From: Nostoc foliaceum FACHB-393
GTDB taxonomy: Bacteria; Cyanobacteriota; Cyanobacteriia; Cyanobacteriales; Nostocaceae
Length of the DNA stretch: 54,556 nt
Assembly: GCF_014698505.1 (NCBI RefSeq)
Contig: NZ_JACJTD010000046.1
Span: 1 to 54,556, forward strand
Direction of reading: 5' to 3'
Both the position numbers and the translations under genes were made by a program. The notes under the pieces are model-generated. The model made no database searches and was not told the DNA's origin. It saw only the letters and a program-made list of their open reading frames with translations. Shown piece by piece: positions 17,700 to 26,922 of the stretch (the stretch's first letter is position 1; every line of letters starts with the position of its first letter).

Positions 17700-18476
17700 A
17701 TGGGATTATTCGATCGCATTAAGCGAGTAGTTAGTTCTAACCTCAACGACCTGGTTAACAAAGCCGAAGACCCTGAAAAAATGCTAGAACAAGCCATCTT
17801 GGAAATGCAGGAAGACTTGGTTCAGTTGCGTCAGGGAGTAGCCCAGGCGATCGCCGCCCAAAAACGCAGTGAGAAACAGTACAATGATGCCCAAAATGAA
17901 ATCAATAAGTGGCAACGCAATGCCCAACTGGCCCTGCAAAAAGGTGATGAGAACTTAGCGCGACAAGCTCTAGAGCGCAAAAAAACTTATACTGACACCA
18001 GTGCAGCTCTCAAAGCTAGTTTAGATACCCAAAGCACTCAAGTTGAAACCCTCAAGCGCAACTTAATCCAGCTGGAAAGCAAGATTTCTGAAGCTAAAAC
18101 CAAGAAAGAAATGCTCAAAGCTCGGATCACCACTGCCAAAGCCCAAGAGCAACTTCAAGGTATGGTGCGGGGGATGAATACCAGCAGTGCAATGTCTGCC
18201 TTCGAGCGGATGGAAGAAAAAGTCTTGATGCAAGAAGCCAGGGCCCAGGCACAAGGAGAGTTAGCAGGTGCAGATTTAGAAACCCAATTTGCCCAGTTGG
18301 AAGGTGGTAGCGATGTTGATGATGAATTGGCAGCTTTAAAAGCGCAAATGCTACCACCTGCTACTCCAGTAACTCAAGCACAACTGCCACCGCAACAAGA
18401 AACCACTCCTCCTAAGTCTAATGAGGTGGTTGATGCCGAGTTGGATTCCCTACGCAAGCAATTGGATCAACTGTAA
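17700..18476 (+). CDS. vipp1: Vipp1/IM30 thylakoid membrane protein
   Basis: 258 residues. Vipp1 forms rings and rods that build and protect thylakoid membranes. MGLFDRIKRVVSSNLNDLV is the membrane-binding helix, followed by AEDPEKMLEQAILEMQEDLVQLRQGVAQAIA and the coiled-coil core. After a Pro/Gln linker the protein has the Vipp1-specific C-terminal helix (VVDAELDSLRKQLDQL, last 16 residues), which PspA lacks. This favours Vipp1 for the second copy and PspA for the first. A short hairpin terminator follows. Confidence 0.92.
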   Translation: MGLFDRIKRVVSSNLNDLVNKAEDPEKMLEQAILEMQEDLVQLRQGVAQAIAAQKRSEKQYNDAQNEINKWQRNAQLALQKGDENLARQALERKKTYTDTSAALKASLDTQSTQVETLKRNLIQLESKISEAKTKKEMLKARITTAKAQEQLQGMVRGMNTSSAMSAFERMEEKVLMQEARAQAQGELAGADLETQFAQLEGGSDVDDELAALKAQMLPPATPVTQAQLPPQQETTPPKSNEVVDAELDSLRKQLDQL

Positions 18477-18502
18477 AATTGGTAGAAAACTTAATTGAGC
18501 TA

Positions 18503-18531
18503 GTCCCACACCTATTGGCTGTGGGATTTTA
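18503..18531 (+). terminator. Terminator of vipp1
   Basis: TCCCACA pairs with TGTGGGA across a 9-base loop, followed by TTTT, 27 bases after the vipp1 stop codon. Confidence 0.6.
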
Positions 18532-18539
18532 CGTCATTA

Positions 18540-18596
18540 GTCAATAGTTAACAATCAAAATAACTATGAATTATTGACTATGGACTATTGACTACT
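18540..18596. repeat. Heptamer-like array ATTGACTA/ATGGACT
   Basis: Degenerate tandem units (AATTATTGACTATGGACTAT and neighbours) between vipp1 and the thioredoxin gene, related to the ATGACTA array at 19006-19048. Confidence 0.6.
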
Positions 18597-18650
18597 TTGG
18601 GATAAAGTATTGTGTGTGCCAAATTTGATCGCCACCTGATGGAGACTGCA

Positions 18651-18986
18651 ATGAGTAAGGCTGTAATCACCATAACTGATGCTGAGTTTGAAACAGAAGT
18701 GTTAAAAGCTGAACAGCCTGTGTTAGTTTACTTTTGGGCTTCCTGGTGTGGGCCTTGTCAATTGATGTCCCCCCTAATTAACTCAGCTGCTATCAAATAT
18801 AGCGATCGCCTCAAAATCGTTAAAATGGAAATTGACCCCAATCCACTCACTGTTAAGCAGTACCAAGTGGAAGGTGTACCAGCCCTAAGACTATTTCAAG
18901 ACCAGGAAGTTTTGATCTCCACTGAGGGAGTCATCGGCAAAGAAAAATTACTTGCTCTTTTAGATACACACTTAAATAGTAATTAG
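18651..18986 (+). CDS. Thioredoxin
   Basis: 111 residues with the canonical redox site WASWCGPCQ (Cys31/Cys34 counting from the chosen start) and the cis-Pro in VEGVPALRLF. The frame is open from 18612, but the ATG at 18651 has GGAG six bases upstream and gives the usual thioredoxin length. The N-terminal ITDAEFETEVLKAEQPVLVYFWA is normal. It reduces disulfides of target enzymes; the specific class among the several cyanobacterial thioredoxins cannot be set. Confidence 0.92.
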   Translation: MSKAVITITDAEFETEVLKAEQPVLVYFWASWCGPCQLMSPLINSAAIKYSDRLKIVKMEIDPNPLTVKQYQVEGVPALRLFQDQEVLISTEGVIGKEKLLALLDTHLNSN

Positions 18987-19005
18987 TCAAAAGTTCATAG
19001 TCCAA

Positions 19006-19050
19006 ATGACTAAATAACTAATGACTAATGACTAATGACTAATGACTAAC
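19006..19050 (+). repeat. ATGACTA heptamer array at the aminotransferase start
   Basis: Four perfect ATGACTA units (19021, 19028, 19035, 19042) after degenerate ones. The last unit contains an in-frame ATG, so the array touches the start of the next gene. Confidence 0.85.
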
Positions 19051-20253
19051 ATGCAATTTGCAAAACGTTTACAACCCCTGCAATCAAATGTATTTGCTGA
19101 TATGGACAGAGCCAAGGCAGTCGCTTTGGCTGCTGGACAACAAGTAATTGATTTGTCGTTGGGGTCTTCTGATTTACCAGCCGAGGCACATGTCATCAAG
19201 GCGATCGCCGAATCTCTTCACGATCGCAGTACCCACGGCTATCTGTTGTTTAACGGTACCCAAGGATTTCGCCAAGCCGCAGCCAACTGGTACGAACAAA
19301 AATTTGGACTCAAAGTCGATCCCCAAACTGAAGTACTACCTCTGATTGGTTCTCAAGAAGGCACTGCCCATTTACCGCTAGCAATACTCAATCCAGGAGA
19401 TTTCGCTCTCTTGCTCGATCCAGGATATCCCTCCCATGCTGGGGGAGTTTATTTAGCTAGTGGTCAAATCTACCCGATGCCACTACGAGCAGAAAACGGT
19501 TTTTTACCTGTGTTTGCTGACATTCCTGCCCCAGTCTTGGCCCAGTCGCGGATGATGGTATTAAGTTATCCTCACAATCCCACTGCTGCGATCGCTCCTT
19601 TATCTTTCTTCCAAGAAGCTGTCGCGTTCTGTCAGCAACACAATCTCGCCCTAGTTCACGATTTCCCCTACGTAGATTTGGTATTTGAGCGGACTGGGGA
19701 GCAGAAAAATTCTTCTCCCAATCCAAAATCCTTAGTACCTTCAATTCTGCAAGCAGATCCAGAGAAAAGCGTCTCAATTGAGTTTTTTACCCTTTCCAAG
19801 TCCTACAATATGGGCGGCTTCCGTATTGGCTACGCCATCGGTAATGCTGAGTTAATTAAAGCCTTACGTCAAGTAAAAGCCGCTGTTGATTTTAATCAGT
19901 ATCGGGGAATTTTGAATGGTGCGATCGCTGCTCTAACTGGGCCTCAAGCTGGGGTAGAATCTGCTGTCGCTACCTTCCAGCAGCGCCGTGATGCTTTTAT
20001 CAGTGCTTTACACCGCATTGGCTGGAACGTTTCTACTCCCAAAGCCACAATGTACATCTGGGCAAAATTGCCTTCACCTTGGAATCAAAACTCCATAGAA
20101 TTTTGTACACAGCTAGTCAAACAAACTGGTGTAGCTGCTTCCCCAGGTGCTGGCTTTGGCAAATCTGGAGAAGGGTATGTCCGTTTTGCCTTGGTGCATG
20201 AGCCACCTTTGTTAGAAACTGCTGTGGAAAGAATTGCCCAGTTCCTTCATTGA
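19051..20253 (+). CDS. PLP-dependent class I/II aminotransferase (LL-DAP aminotransferase-like)
   Basis: About 400 residues of fold-type I aminotransferase. Features are LSLGSSDLP near the N-terminus, the substrate segment THGYLLFNGTQGFRQA, PGYPSHAGG, SYPHNPTAAIA, a PLP-holding DFPYVDL and the Schiff-base Lys in TLSKSYNMGGFRIGY. Homologs are often named LL-diaminopimelate or aspartate aminotransferase. The substrate is not certain. ATG at 19042 would add MTN from the heptamer repeat; ATG at 19051 (MQFAKRLQPLQSN) is the more likely start because it begins the conserved sequence. Confidence 0.85.
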   Translation: MQFAKRLQPLQSNVFADMDRAKAVALAAGQQVIDLSLGSSDLPAEAHVIKAIAESLHDRSTHGYLLFNGTQGFRQAAANWYEQKFGLKVDPQTEVLPLIGSQEGTAHLPLAILNPGDFALLLDPGYPSHAGGVYLASGQIYPMPLRAENGFLPVFADIPAPVLAQSRMMVLSYPHNPTAAIAPLSFFQEAVAFCQQHNLALVHDFPYVDLVFERTGEQKNSSPNPKSLVPSILQADPEKSVSIEFFTLSKSYNMGGFRIGYAIGNAELIKALRQVKAAVDFNQYRGILNGAIAALTGPQAGVESAVATFQQRRDAFISALHRIGWNVSTPKATMYIWAKLPSPWNQNSIEFCTQLVKQTGVAASPGAGFGKSGEGYVRFALVHEPPLLETAVERIAQFLH

Positions 20254-20659
20254 ATTTCTTCTCAAACTAAACGCTAAGGATTTTTGGCGGCAAAGTCCAC
20301 GAATAGAACATGCGGTAGGGGTGCACATTTGTGCGTCCTTACTAATCACCGTATTATACTGTACATCAAAATATTATATTATTTTTTATACAATACACTT
20401 TAAAGAAAATATGTAATTCAACGTATAAAAGCATCAAAATATTCTTCATTTTTTTATTGATAATCAGAAGGAACTTTACCCAATCAGGTCTCCCCGTTTC
20501 TTAAACTAGGTTTGTACGCTCAGATACCAAAGATGGCTAACAATGCAGGTCGCGTATTTAAGCAGCCGTATTGCCAAAAAGCCTGTAGTCAAGACAGCCC
20601 AAGCCTAAAAACGGCAGTAGTTTAAAACTTAACTTCCAAACTGACAGAGACTTGAAAAA
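20254..20659. other. Intergenic region, 406 bp
   Basis: AT-rich upstream region of the PEP-CTERM gene. It probably holds its promoter and leader. No RNA gene or repeat was recognised. Confidence 0.5.
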
Positions 20660-21607
20660 ATGAAGATGACTTTTCAGAAACTTGTAATTGGTGCCTCAAT
20701 GGCTATTGGTGTGAGCGCTCTTGCCACTGTACCAGCACAAGCTGGAACACTCACTGGTGCTAGTATCGGTGGAACAGCAGCAAGTGATTATTCCGTCTAT
20801 GATGTGTCAGGTAACAGTACTGTACTTGTGCCAAGTACCCAGACAAACGTCCAGAAAGTTCTGGATAGTAATGCTACAAATCCCACTGGAAACGTAGAGT
20901 TACGAGCCACCACTGAGCAGCCTGGTTTTGATTTCACCAAAAATACCACCTTGACGGGGCAAATTGGTGGCAAAAGTATTACTCTGAGCAGTCTGACAGC
21001 AACAGATTGGTTTAGTACTGGGTCAGGATTGAGTACAAGCTATGGAGCAAATAACTTTGCAAATACCTGGTTTAACGAATTTTATAATGCAGCTGGTCTA
21101 GCAACCAATGAATCTGCAATTAAATTGGCAATAGGACTACCAAGTTTTACTCCTAGCTCGGCTATCCGCAAGCTAGCCTTTAACGCATTTTATGGTATAA
21201 GTGGTTTCCAACGCTCCAGCGACCCTAATATCTCTTACGTTAATCAAAATGACACCACTGGCGAAATTAAAATTGGGTTAGCTGGTCACTTCAATTTAAA
21301 AGATTACTATGCTCCTCTATTAGGAGGCTTTGGTAATTTTCTCAAAAATGGATTCCAAGCCAGTGAAGTTGTTAAAGTTACCTACAATGACAAGACTGAT
21401 TTCCTTTACAGCTTTTCTGCTACCAAAAGTGAGCTAACGAACAGTTTAGGATTAGGTGCTGATAAATTTTCTCATAGTGGCAACTATGAAGTTAGCATAA
21501 AAGGTGTGCCTCCCGCAGCAGTGCCAGAACCATCAATAATCCTCGGTCTGCTGGGTGTTGCTGGTGTGTTTGCTACCCAACGCAAATTTAAAAAAGCATC
21601 TATTTAA
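20660..21607 (+). CDS. PEP-CTERM exported protein
   Basis: 315 residues with a signal peptide (hydrophobic 8-24, cleavage near AQA-G) and a C-terminal PEP-CTERM sorting signal: VPEPS, then IILGLLGVAGVFA and the basic RKFKK tail. This tail is expected to be cut by an exosortase, releasing the protein to the outer membrane or exopolysaccharide. The middle is Gly/Thr/Asn-rich and of unknown fold (GKSITLSSLTATDWFS, LAGHFNLKDYY). It resembles a cyanobacterial PEP-CTERM family. A strong terminator follows. Exosortase is not in the window. Confidence 0.85.
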   Translation: MKMTFQKLVIGASMAIGVSALATVPAQAGTLTGASIGGTAASDYSVYDVSGNSTVLVPSTQTNVQKVLDSNATNPTGNVELRATTEQPGFDFTKNTTLTGQIGGKSITLSSLTATDWFSTGSGLSTSYGANNFANTWFNEFYNAAGLATNESAIKLAIGLPSFTPSSAIRKLAFNAFYGISGFQRSSDPNISYVNQNDTTGEIKIGLAGHFNLKDYYAPLLGGFGNFLKNGFQASEVVKVTYNDKTDFLYSFSATKSELTNSLGLGADKFSHSGNYEVSIKGVPPAAVPEPSIILGLLGVAGVFATQRKFKKASI

Positions 21608-22398
21608 GATTACGGGTTCAAAACTACAAATAAAAAAGGGAGCTGTTAGCTCCCTTTTTTTTATGAATACTTCCTTCTAGCTATAGCAATCCATTTTGAT
21701 TTTTGAACTTACTTGCCTTAGCAAGCAATAGGCAACGGGAAAGAAGGTTTTTTAAATTGTGCTGAGTTTTTTCAAAAATCAAATATGAGTCCTATATTTA
21801 CAAAAACATTTACAACAAACCGTTTGTAAAGGTCTACATATCTACACCACTACCAACATATTTGTAACGCAATTTCGCAAAATGGTATGGCTTACCTTAA
21901 CATCCAGATATAAACTGTTTTAGGAAAGGCAATTAGTCTACCATTCGTTATATATATGTCAGCTTAAATAACCGTCATTGCAACCGTTTGCAAAGTACTT
22001 ATGCTAAGTTTTTGGGATTGCTAGCCTACGGGAATACCAAAGGCGAACGTTTTACTTCGTTACACTCGCAATCATAAATGATAAGTAATTAGCTGGGCTT
22101 GATATTACAGTACTACTTAAGTAGTTTCACCCATAAAGCTTGGACAGTTCAATTTTTAAAAGTAGTAGTTTATTTAATACTATAAATTGTAAAAAGCTCG
22201 TAAAGAAAATATTAATTTTTAATTAATATTATATTTAAGCATACTATTATTAAGTATTGAAGTGCATCTAAATTTAATTTATTAATATATTTGGCTAGAT
22301 TATATAAGCCAAATTTCTATTGGTTTAACAGTTTAAATGCACTACCGTTCTAGTTTATGGTAAGAAGTGTTGGTTTTTACATAAGATAATAGATAGCA
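21608..22398. other. Intergenic region, 791 bp
   Basis: Contains the PEP-CTERM gene terminator, then AT-rich sequence with direct repeats of CAAACCGTTTGTAAAG/ACCGTTTGCAAAG type (about 21816-21832 and 21980-21995) and a GC-rich short repeat near 22023-22050. Otherwise nothing recognised. Confidence 0.5.
21632..21662 (+). terminator. Terminator of the PEP-CTERM gene
   Basis: AAAAAAGGGAGCT pairs with AGCTCCCTTTTTT around a very short loop, followed by more T. Very strong hairpin with T-run, 25 bases after the stop codon. Confidence 0.9.
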
Positions 22399-22821
22399 AT
22401 GACAGCACGATTATTCAATATAGACCAGCCATTGCGGTCACACAAAGTTAGACGAGTTTTGCTAGTTGAAGACCATTATCTCAATAGGTTGTTACTGACT
22501 GACTATCTAAATTATTGTGGGTACGATGTCCAAAGCTTATCAGAAGGGTCTGCTTTTTTCTCGACTATAGAGAAATTTCAACCAGATTTAATGTTATTAG
22601 ACTTGAAACTGCCAGATATTGATGGTTATTCACTCTTAAAACAAGTCCAGCAAAAACCTGATTTGTCAAAAATACCTATCATTGTAGTTTCAGCTTTTGC
22701 TTTTAAAGCAGATCAAGAACTAGCTCTAAGTTTGGGCGCACGCCGCTATTTTGTCAAACCTCTAAAACTCAAGGAGCTGATACTTACAATCGAAGAAGAG
22801 TTGACTTATCTTCACAGATAA
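22399..22821 (+). CDS. Single-domain response regulator
   Basis: 140 residues, a receiver domain with an N-terminal extension and no output domain. VLLVEDHYLNRLLL holds the acidic pair, LMLLDLKLPDIDGYS contains the phosphoacceptor Asp (about 72), then VVSAFAF and the conserved Lys in YFVKPLKLKEL. It probably signals by protein contact after phosphorylation by an unlinked kinase. It converges with a small ORF 21 bp away. Confidence 0.9.
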   Translation: MTARLFNIDQPLRSHKVRRVLLVEDHYLNRLLLTDYLNYCGYDVQSLSEGSAFFSTIEKFQPDLMLLDLKLPDIDGYSLLKQVQQKPDLSKIPIIVVSAFAFKADQELALSLGARRYFVKPLKLKELILTIEEELTYLHR

Positions 22822-22842
22822 ACTTTTCTGTTAGGCGTTCAT

Positions 22843-23022
22843 TTATTCAGCTTTTTGCTCTGCAATAAATTCTTCAACTTGCTCACTAATATGTTGTATA
22901 GAACTACCAACTTTTGAAATTTTATGTTGTATTTGCGCTAACAACAAAACTGCTGTTTGCAGCTCATTGAGCGTTTCAGCCATAGCTTCCCGGTACTGGG
23001 CTTCAAAGTCTTGCAAATTCAT
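22843..23022 (-). CDS. Small predicted helical protein, 59 residues
   Basis: Complete small frame: MNLQDFEAQYREAMAETL, an internal LQTAVLLLAQIQHKIS segment and an acidic end EEFIAEQKAE, stop TAA. The pattern is one long amphipathic helix pair with heptad-like Leu/Ile/Val spacing. It is convergent with the response regulator gene. A real gene is suggested by the clean codon pattern in AT-rich flanks, but no homolog is recalled. Confidence 0.5.
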   Translation of the reverse strand: MNLQDFEAQYREAMAETLNELQTAVLLLAQIQHKISKVGSSIQHISEQVEEFIAEQKAE

Positions 23023-23677
23023 AGTTTAACTGTTGAATGAAATTATTATAATTGCTATATTTCCAATCATATTCGTAAATTTACCTTACTAAATCCGTTA
23101 AATCGCTTAATATTATAAGTTCATACAAAACCCAGGAGATTGTTTAATAACAATTTTTGTAGGATATTTATATAATCGATATTTAAAAAGAATAATTAAC
23201 TTTAATAATAAAAAAATAAAAGCTTAACTCAATCAATAAAAAATAATTTCTATATAAAAATGAATTTCCAAATAAGAAATCTTTGTTGATTTTAAAATCT
23301 TAATTATAGATTCAAGAAGCCAAGTTTTTATTCTGACAGTACCAGCCGCGGACTGAGTTCACAGTTAGACACACTTTCGTCTGCTCCAAAGTTTTGATGC
23401 TTACAGCAGGACATTTAGTACGCTGTGGCAGAAGTTACCTAGCTTTATTTAAGTACTACCAGCCTTGTTAATTGAGATGGTAGCTGGATTTACGCCATGC
23501 TTGCTGTACTAGGTCGGAAACCAAGCCCCCCTGCGGGAAGCCGCAGAAACATTTATAGACTTCTCTGTGTGTGGACTAAAAGCCTGCCTACTTTATATTT
23601 ACTTGATAATAACTCTGTTAAATCGGCACGAAAAAATAATTTTTCTTAAAATAGAGAAAGATTACCTAATTTTGGTT
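23023..23677. other. Intergenic region upstream of uvrC, 655 bp
   Basis: AT-rich to about 23330, then a less AT-rich, structured stretch (see the candidate RNA) up to the uvrC start. A perfect CTGCGG-GAAG-CCGCAG hairpin lies at 23531-23546. Confidence 0.5.
23335..23515 (+). ncRNA. Candidate structured RNA upstream of uvrC
   Basis: The ends can close: GAC-AGTAC-c-AGC (23335-23346) pairs with GCT-GTACT-ag-GTC (23503-23515) with small bulges. Inner hairpins include AGAC/GTCT near 23377-23392, CACAG/CTGTG (about 23370 with 23422) and CTACCA/TGGTAG (23456-23483). About 180 bases with a closing stem is reminiscent of 6S RNA, but I cannot confirm a family. It could also be a uvrC leader. Confidence 0.3.
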
Positions 23678-25555
23678 GTGACAATATCTACTCAAATTTT
23701 ACCACTGGTTAAAGAGCCAGAACGACTGGAAAATCGTCTAGCCGAAATTCCACCGGAACCGGGGGTTTATTTCATGCGGGACAGGAGCGATCGCATTATA
23801 TATATAGGTAAATCACGTAAGTTGCGATCGCGTGTCCGTTCCTATTTTCGAGATGGCTACAACAAGACTGAACGCATAGCTACGATGGTTAAGTTGGTGA
23901 CAGAAATTGAATTCATTGTCACTGATACTGAAGCCGAAGCCCTAGCGCTAGAAGCCAATTTGATCAAGCAGCACCAACCATACTTTAACGTGCTGCTCAA
24001 AGATGATAAAAAATATCCCTATCTCTGCATCACTTGGTCAGAAGATTATCCGCGAATTTTTATTACCCGTAAACGCCAATTCGGCAAAGAAAAGGATAAA
24101 TTTTACGGGCCTTATACTGATGCTGGTTTATTGCGAGAGATTGTCCGCATCTGTAAGCGGATCTTTCCACAGCGACAACGGCCTCAACCACTTTTTAAAG
24201 ACCGTCCTTGCTTAAATTATGATTTAGGGCGTTGTCCGGGTGTGTGTCAACAAATGATTTCACCAGAAGAATATCGCAAAATTGTACAAAAAATAGCGAT
24301 GGTCTTCCAAGGGCGAACTCAGGAACTAATTGATATTTTGACTCAACAGATGAACGCAGCAGCTGAGGCGCTGAACTTTGAGTCAGCAGCGCGAATTCGC
24401 GATCAAATTTCTGGATTAAAGTCGCTGACGGCTGACCAAAAAGTTTCCTTACCAGATGATACAGTTTCACGAGATGCGATCGCACTGGCAGCCAACGAAC
24501 AACACGCCTGTATTCAAATATTCCAGATTCGCGCTGGGCAATTAGTAGGACGTTTAGCCTTTGTGGCGGATGCTCATGCAGAACCGGGAGCTATTTTACA
24601 ACGAGCTTTAGAAGAACATTACCAAACTGCTGACTCAGTGGAAATACCTTTAGAAATTTTGGTACAGCATGAGTTACCAGATGGCGAGATATTGGCAGAT
24701 GTCTTAACTCAACGTAAAGGCAAAAAAGTCACAATTTTGACTCCTTTGCGGCAAACTAAGGCAGAATTAATTGAGATGGTAGAGCGAAATGCCCAGTATG
24801 AATTGCAAAGAATGCAAAAATTTGGCGATCGCAATCACCAAGCAATGCAAGATTTAGCAGCCATTCTCGATTTACCAGATGTACCCCACCGCATCGAAGG
24901 TTATGACATTTCTCATATTCAAGGGTCAAATGCTGTAGCTTCACAAGTTGTATTTATCGACGGATTACCCGCCAAACAGCACTATCGCCACTACAAAATA
25001 AAAAATCCCACTGTAACGGCGGGACATTCAGATGATTTTGCTAGTCTTGCTGAAGTTATTGGGCGGCGGTTCCGCAAGTATGGAGAAGATCCTCAGTTAT
25101 CACGTTTGGGTAATCCAGATTGGCCTGATTTAATCATGATCGATGGCGGTAAAGGTCAATTATCATCAGTTGTCGCCGTTTTGCAAGAGATGAATTTATT
25201 AGAAGACTTGCGAGTTGTAAGTTTAGCGAAGCAGCGAGAAGAGATTTTTTTACCGGGAGAATCTAAACCCTTGACAACTGATGCAGAACAACCAGGGGTG
25301 CAGTTGTTGCGGCGGTTGCGGGATGAAGCGCATCGATTTGCAGTGAGTTTCCATCGTCAGCAACGCAGTGATAAATTGAAGCGATCGCGTTTAGATGAAA
25401 TTCCTGGCTTAGGACATCATCGACAAAAGCAGCTACTAGGGCATTTTCGCTCAGTTGATTATATTCGGCAAGCAACAACCCCACAACTCGCTGAGGTTCC
25501 AGGAATCGGGCCGCGTTTAGCTCAAGAAATTTACGATTATTTTCATCCTGCTTGA
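23678..25555 (+). CDS. uvrC: Excinuclease ABC subunit C
   Basis: UvrC makes both incisions in nucleotide excision repair. Order: GIY-YIG nuclease (PPEPGVYFMRD...IIYIGKSRKLRSRVRSYF), UvrB-binding helix pair (AAAEALNFESAARIRDQI), RNase H-like nuclease (EGYDISHIQGSNAVASQVVF, MIDGGKGQLS) and C-terminal helix-hairpin-helix repeats (LDEIPGLGHHRQKQLL, AEVPGIGPRLAQEIYDYF). The frame is open from 23567, but those 37 residues are hydrophobic and unlike UvrC. GTG at 23678 gives 625 residues, the usual length. Confidence 0.93.
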   Translation: MTISTQILPLVKEPERLENRLAEIPPEPGVYFMRDRSDRIIYIGKSRKLRSRVRSYFRDGYNKTERIATMVKLVTEIEFIVTDTEAEALALEANLIKQHQPYFNVLLKDDKKYPYLCITWSEDYPRIFITRKRQFGKEKDKFYGPYTDAGLLREIVRICKRIFPQRQRPQPLFKDRPCLNYDLGRCPGVCQQMISPEEYRKIVQKIAMVFQGRTQELIDILTQQMNAAAEALNFESAARIRDQISGLKSLTADQKVSLPDDTVSRDAIALAANEQHACIQIFQIRAGQLVGRLAFVADAHAEPGAILQRALEEHYQTADSVEIPLEILVQHELPDGEILADVLTQRKGKKVTILTPLRQTKAELIEMVERNAQYELQRMQKFGDRNHQAMQDLAAILDLPDVPHRIEGYDISHIQGSNAVASQVVFIDGLPAKQHYRHYKIKNPTVTAGHSDDFASLAEVIGRRFRKYGEDPQLSRLGNPDWPDLIMIDGGKGQLSSVVAVLQEMNLLEDLRVVSLAKQREEIFLPGESKPLTTDAEQPGVQLLRRLRDEAHRFAVSFHRQQRSDKLKRSRLDEIPGLGHHRQKQLLGHFRSVDYIRQATTPQLAEVPGIGPRLAQEIYDYFHPA

Positions 25556-26198
25556 GGAGATTAGTACAACACGGCGTAAATCCAGTTACCATCTCAACAA
25601 GACTTGGGGTTTAAACAAGGGGATTTTGCCCCTTGTTTAAGGTAGGTAAACTTCTGCCATAGTTTACTAGTTCCACTCTCACAGATGATTTAATTAAGGT
25701 TGTCTGTGAGAATTTAAGCTGTATAGAAACCGTAAATTTACGGTCTTTGATAAGTGCGGTAGTTTTGATTAAATTATCTCGCCACAATTTAATCTCATAA
25801 ATCTTGTTAGCGAATATTAACTAAATCTTAAGATAAATATTTTGTTACTAAATATACAGTAATTTCCTGGTTTTAATTTTTGAATACAAGAACGGCTTTT
25901 TTTGTATTCGTCTGAACTGACTATAAATAAGGCTTTCTCAAGGCATTCCTCATAGGGATCAGTAAATAACTAAGCAGCATTTAATTAAAAATTAATTTAT
26001 GTATCTAAAGTAGGAGGGTAGGATCACTTAAATTAGAGGATAATAGACAGAGATATGAAAAAGTTTTCAAACCTGAAATTTTGTTTAAAATAATCAGCCA
26101 ATATTAGCGCCGTTTGTTAAGTTAGGTCAAACCAAAATTTTTGCTAGTTTAACTGGCAGTTTTCTCAAATAAAAATAGTTACAACCAGGGGTTTTAAA
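25556..26198. other. Intergenic region, 643 bp
   Basis: Contains a perfect hairpin at 25611-25640 and a 16-bp palindrome at 25729-25744, otherwise AT-rich sequence without a recognisable gene. Confidence 0.5.
25611..25640. terminator. Perfect 12-bp hairpin after uvrC
   Basis: TTAAACAAGGGG pairs exactly with CCCCTTGTTTAA over a 6-base loop, 55 bases after the uvrC stop. No T-run follows on the + strand, so it may be a processing or 3'-stability hairpin rather than a classic terminator. Confidence 0.5.
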
Positions 26199-26381
26199 AT
26201 GCAGACAGTACAAAAAATTTACTGCCCAAATTGCGGCTGCCAAGCAGAACGTTATTATATTTCTGATAGTCAATTAACTCGGACACAATGCCCTAGTTGT
26301 GACTACTTGATGATTAGTTGCACTCGCACTGGCAAAGTGATCGAGGCTTATGCACCAGGAATTTATGCACAGCAGCGCTAG
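26199..26381 (+). CDS. Small zinc-ribbon protein
   Basis: 60 residues with two Cys pairs, CPNCGC near 9-14 and CPSCDY near 31-36, a classic zinc ribbon, followed by LMISCTRTGKVIEAYAPGIY. Homologs are common in Nostoc-type genomes and are often mislabelled as PriA helicase because of the zinc fingers; nothing of a helicase is present. Function unknown, possibly nucleic-acid or protein binding. Confidence 0.8.
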   Translation: MQTVQKIYCPNCGCQAERYYISDSQLTRTQCPSCDYLMISCTRTGKVIEAYAPGIYAQQR

Positions 26382-26451
26382 TAATTAAAAATTGGAGAAA
26401 ATATTCTCTAATTTTTAATAATAAAGTTACTTATCATAAACTTTGAACACT

Positions 26452-26922
26452 TCAGAGGTTTTCCTTCTGTTGTCTAAGTTGTTGCTGTCGTCTCTGTTCT
26501 TGTAATCTCAATTCTTGCTGTTGTCTAATTTGTTGATCTTGTCTGAGTTGTTGCTGTTCTATTCTTAGTTGTTGCTGTCGTGTAAAATCTTGCCGTTGTC
26601 GTGTAAATTCTTCTTGTTGTAGTCTCAGTTGTTGCTGGCGTCTCAGTTCTTGTCGTTGTTGTGTAAATTCTTGCTGTTGTATTCTTAGTTGTTGTTGTAA
26701 TTGTGGTTGCTGGAGGTATAGCCGTAGCCATGTTTCCTTAAATTGCTCTTGTGTTTGCTGATTTCGCTCCTCTTGTTGTCGCCTCATTCTTTGTTGAAAG
26801 GACTCAGTTTGTTGAGGATTCGCCTGAATTACTTGTGCATAGGCAGGAGAATTAATCGATAAAGCTTCGGCAAGCACAATCAATAGTAGCCATGCTTTAA
26901 CCATTAATAAGCGGTTCAACAT
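26452..26922 (-). CDS. Exported Gln-rich repeat protein
   Basis: 156 residues. A signal peptide (hydrophobic 7-24, AYAQ cleavage near 30) is followed by a long Gln/Arg/Leu/Glu stretch with repeating blocks such as QQQLRIQQQEFTQQRQELRR and QQQLRLQQEEFTRQRQDF, period about 20 residues. The run would form a long helix or coiled coil in the periplasm. The DNA is a degenerate TTGCTG-type repeat that may vary by slippage. Function unknown. Confidence 0.7.
   Translation of the reverse strand: MLNRLLMVKAWLLLIVLAEALSINSPAYAQVIQANPQQTESFQQRMRRQQEERNQQTQEQFKETWLRLYLQQPQLQQQLRIQQQEFTQQRQELRRQQQLRLQQEEFTRQRQDFTRQQQLRIEQQQLRQDQQIRQQQELRLQEQRRQQQLRQQKENL

Noticed and set aside
23567..23677. N-terminal extension of uvrC
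   Set aside because: 37 hydrophobic residues unlike UvrC; GTG at 23678 starts the conserved part.
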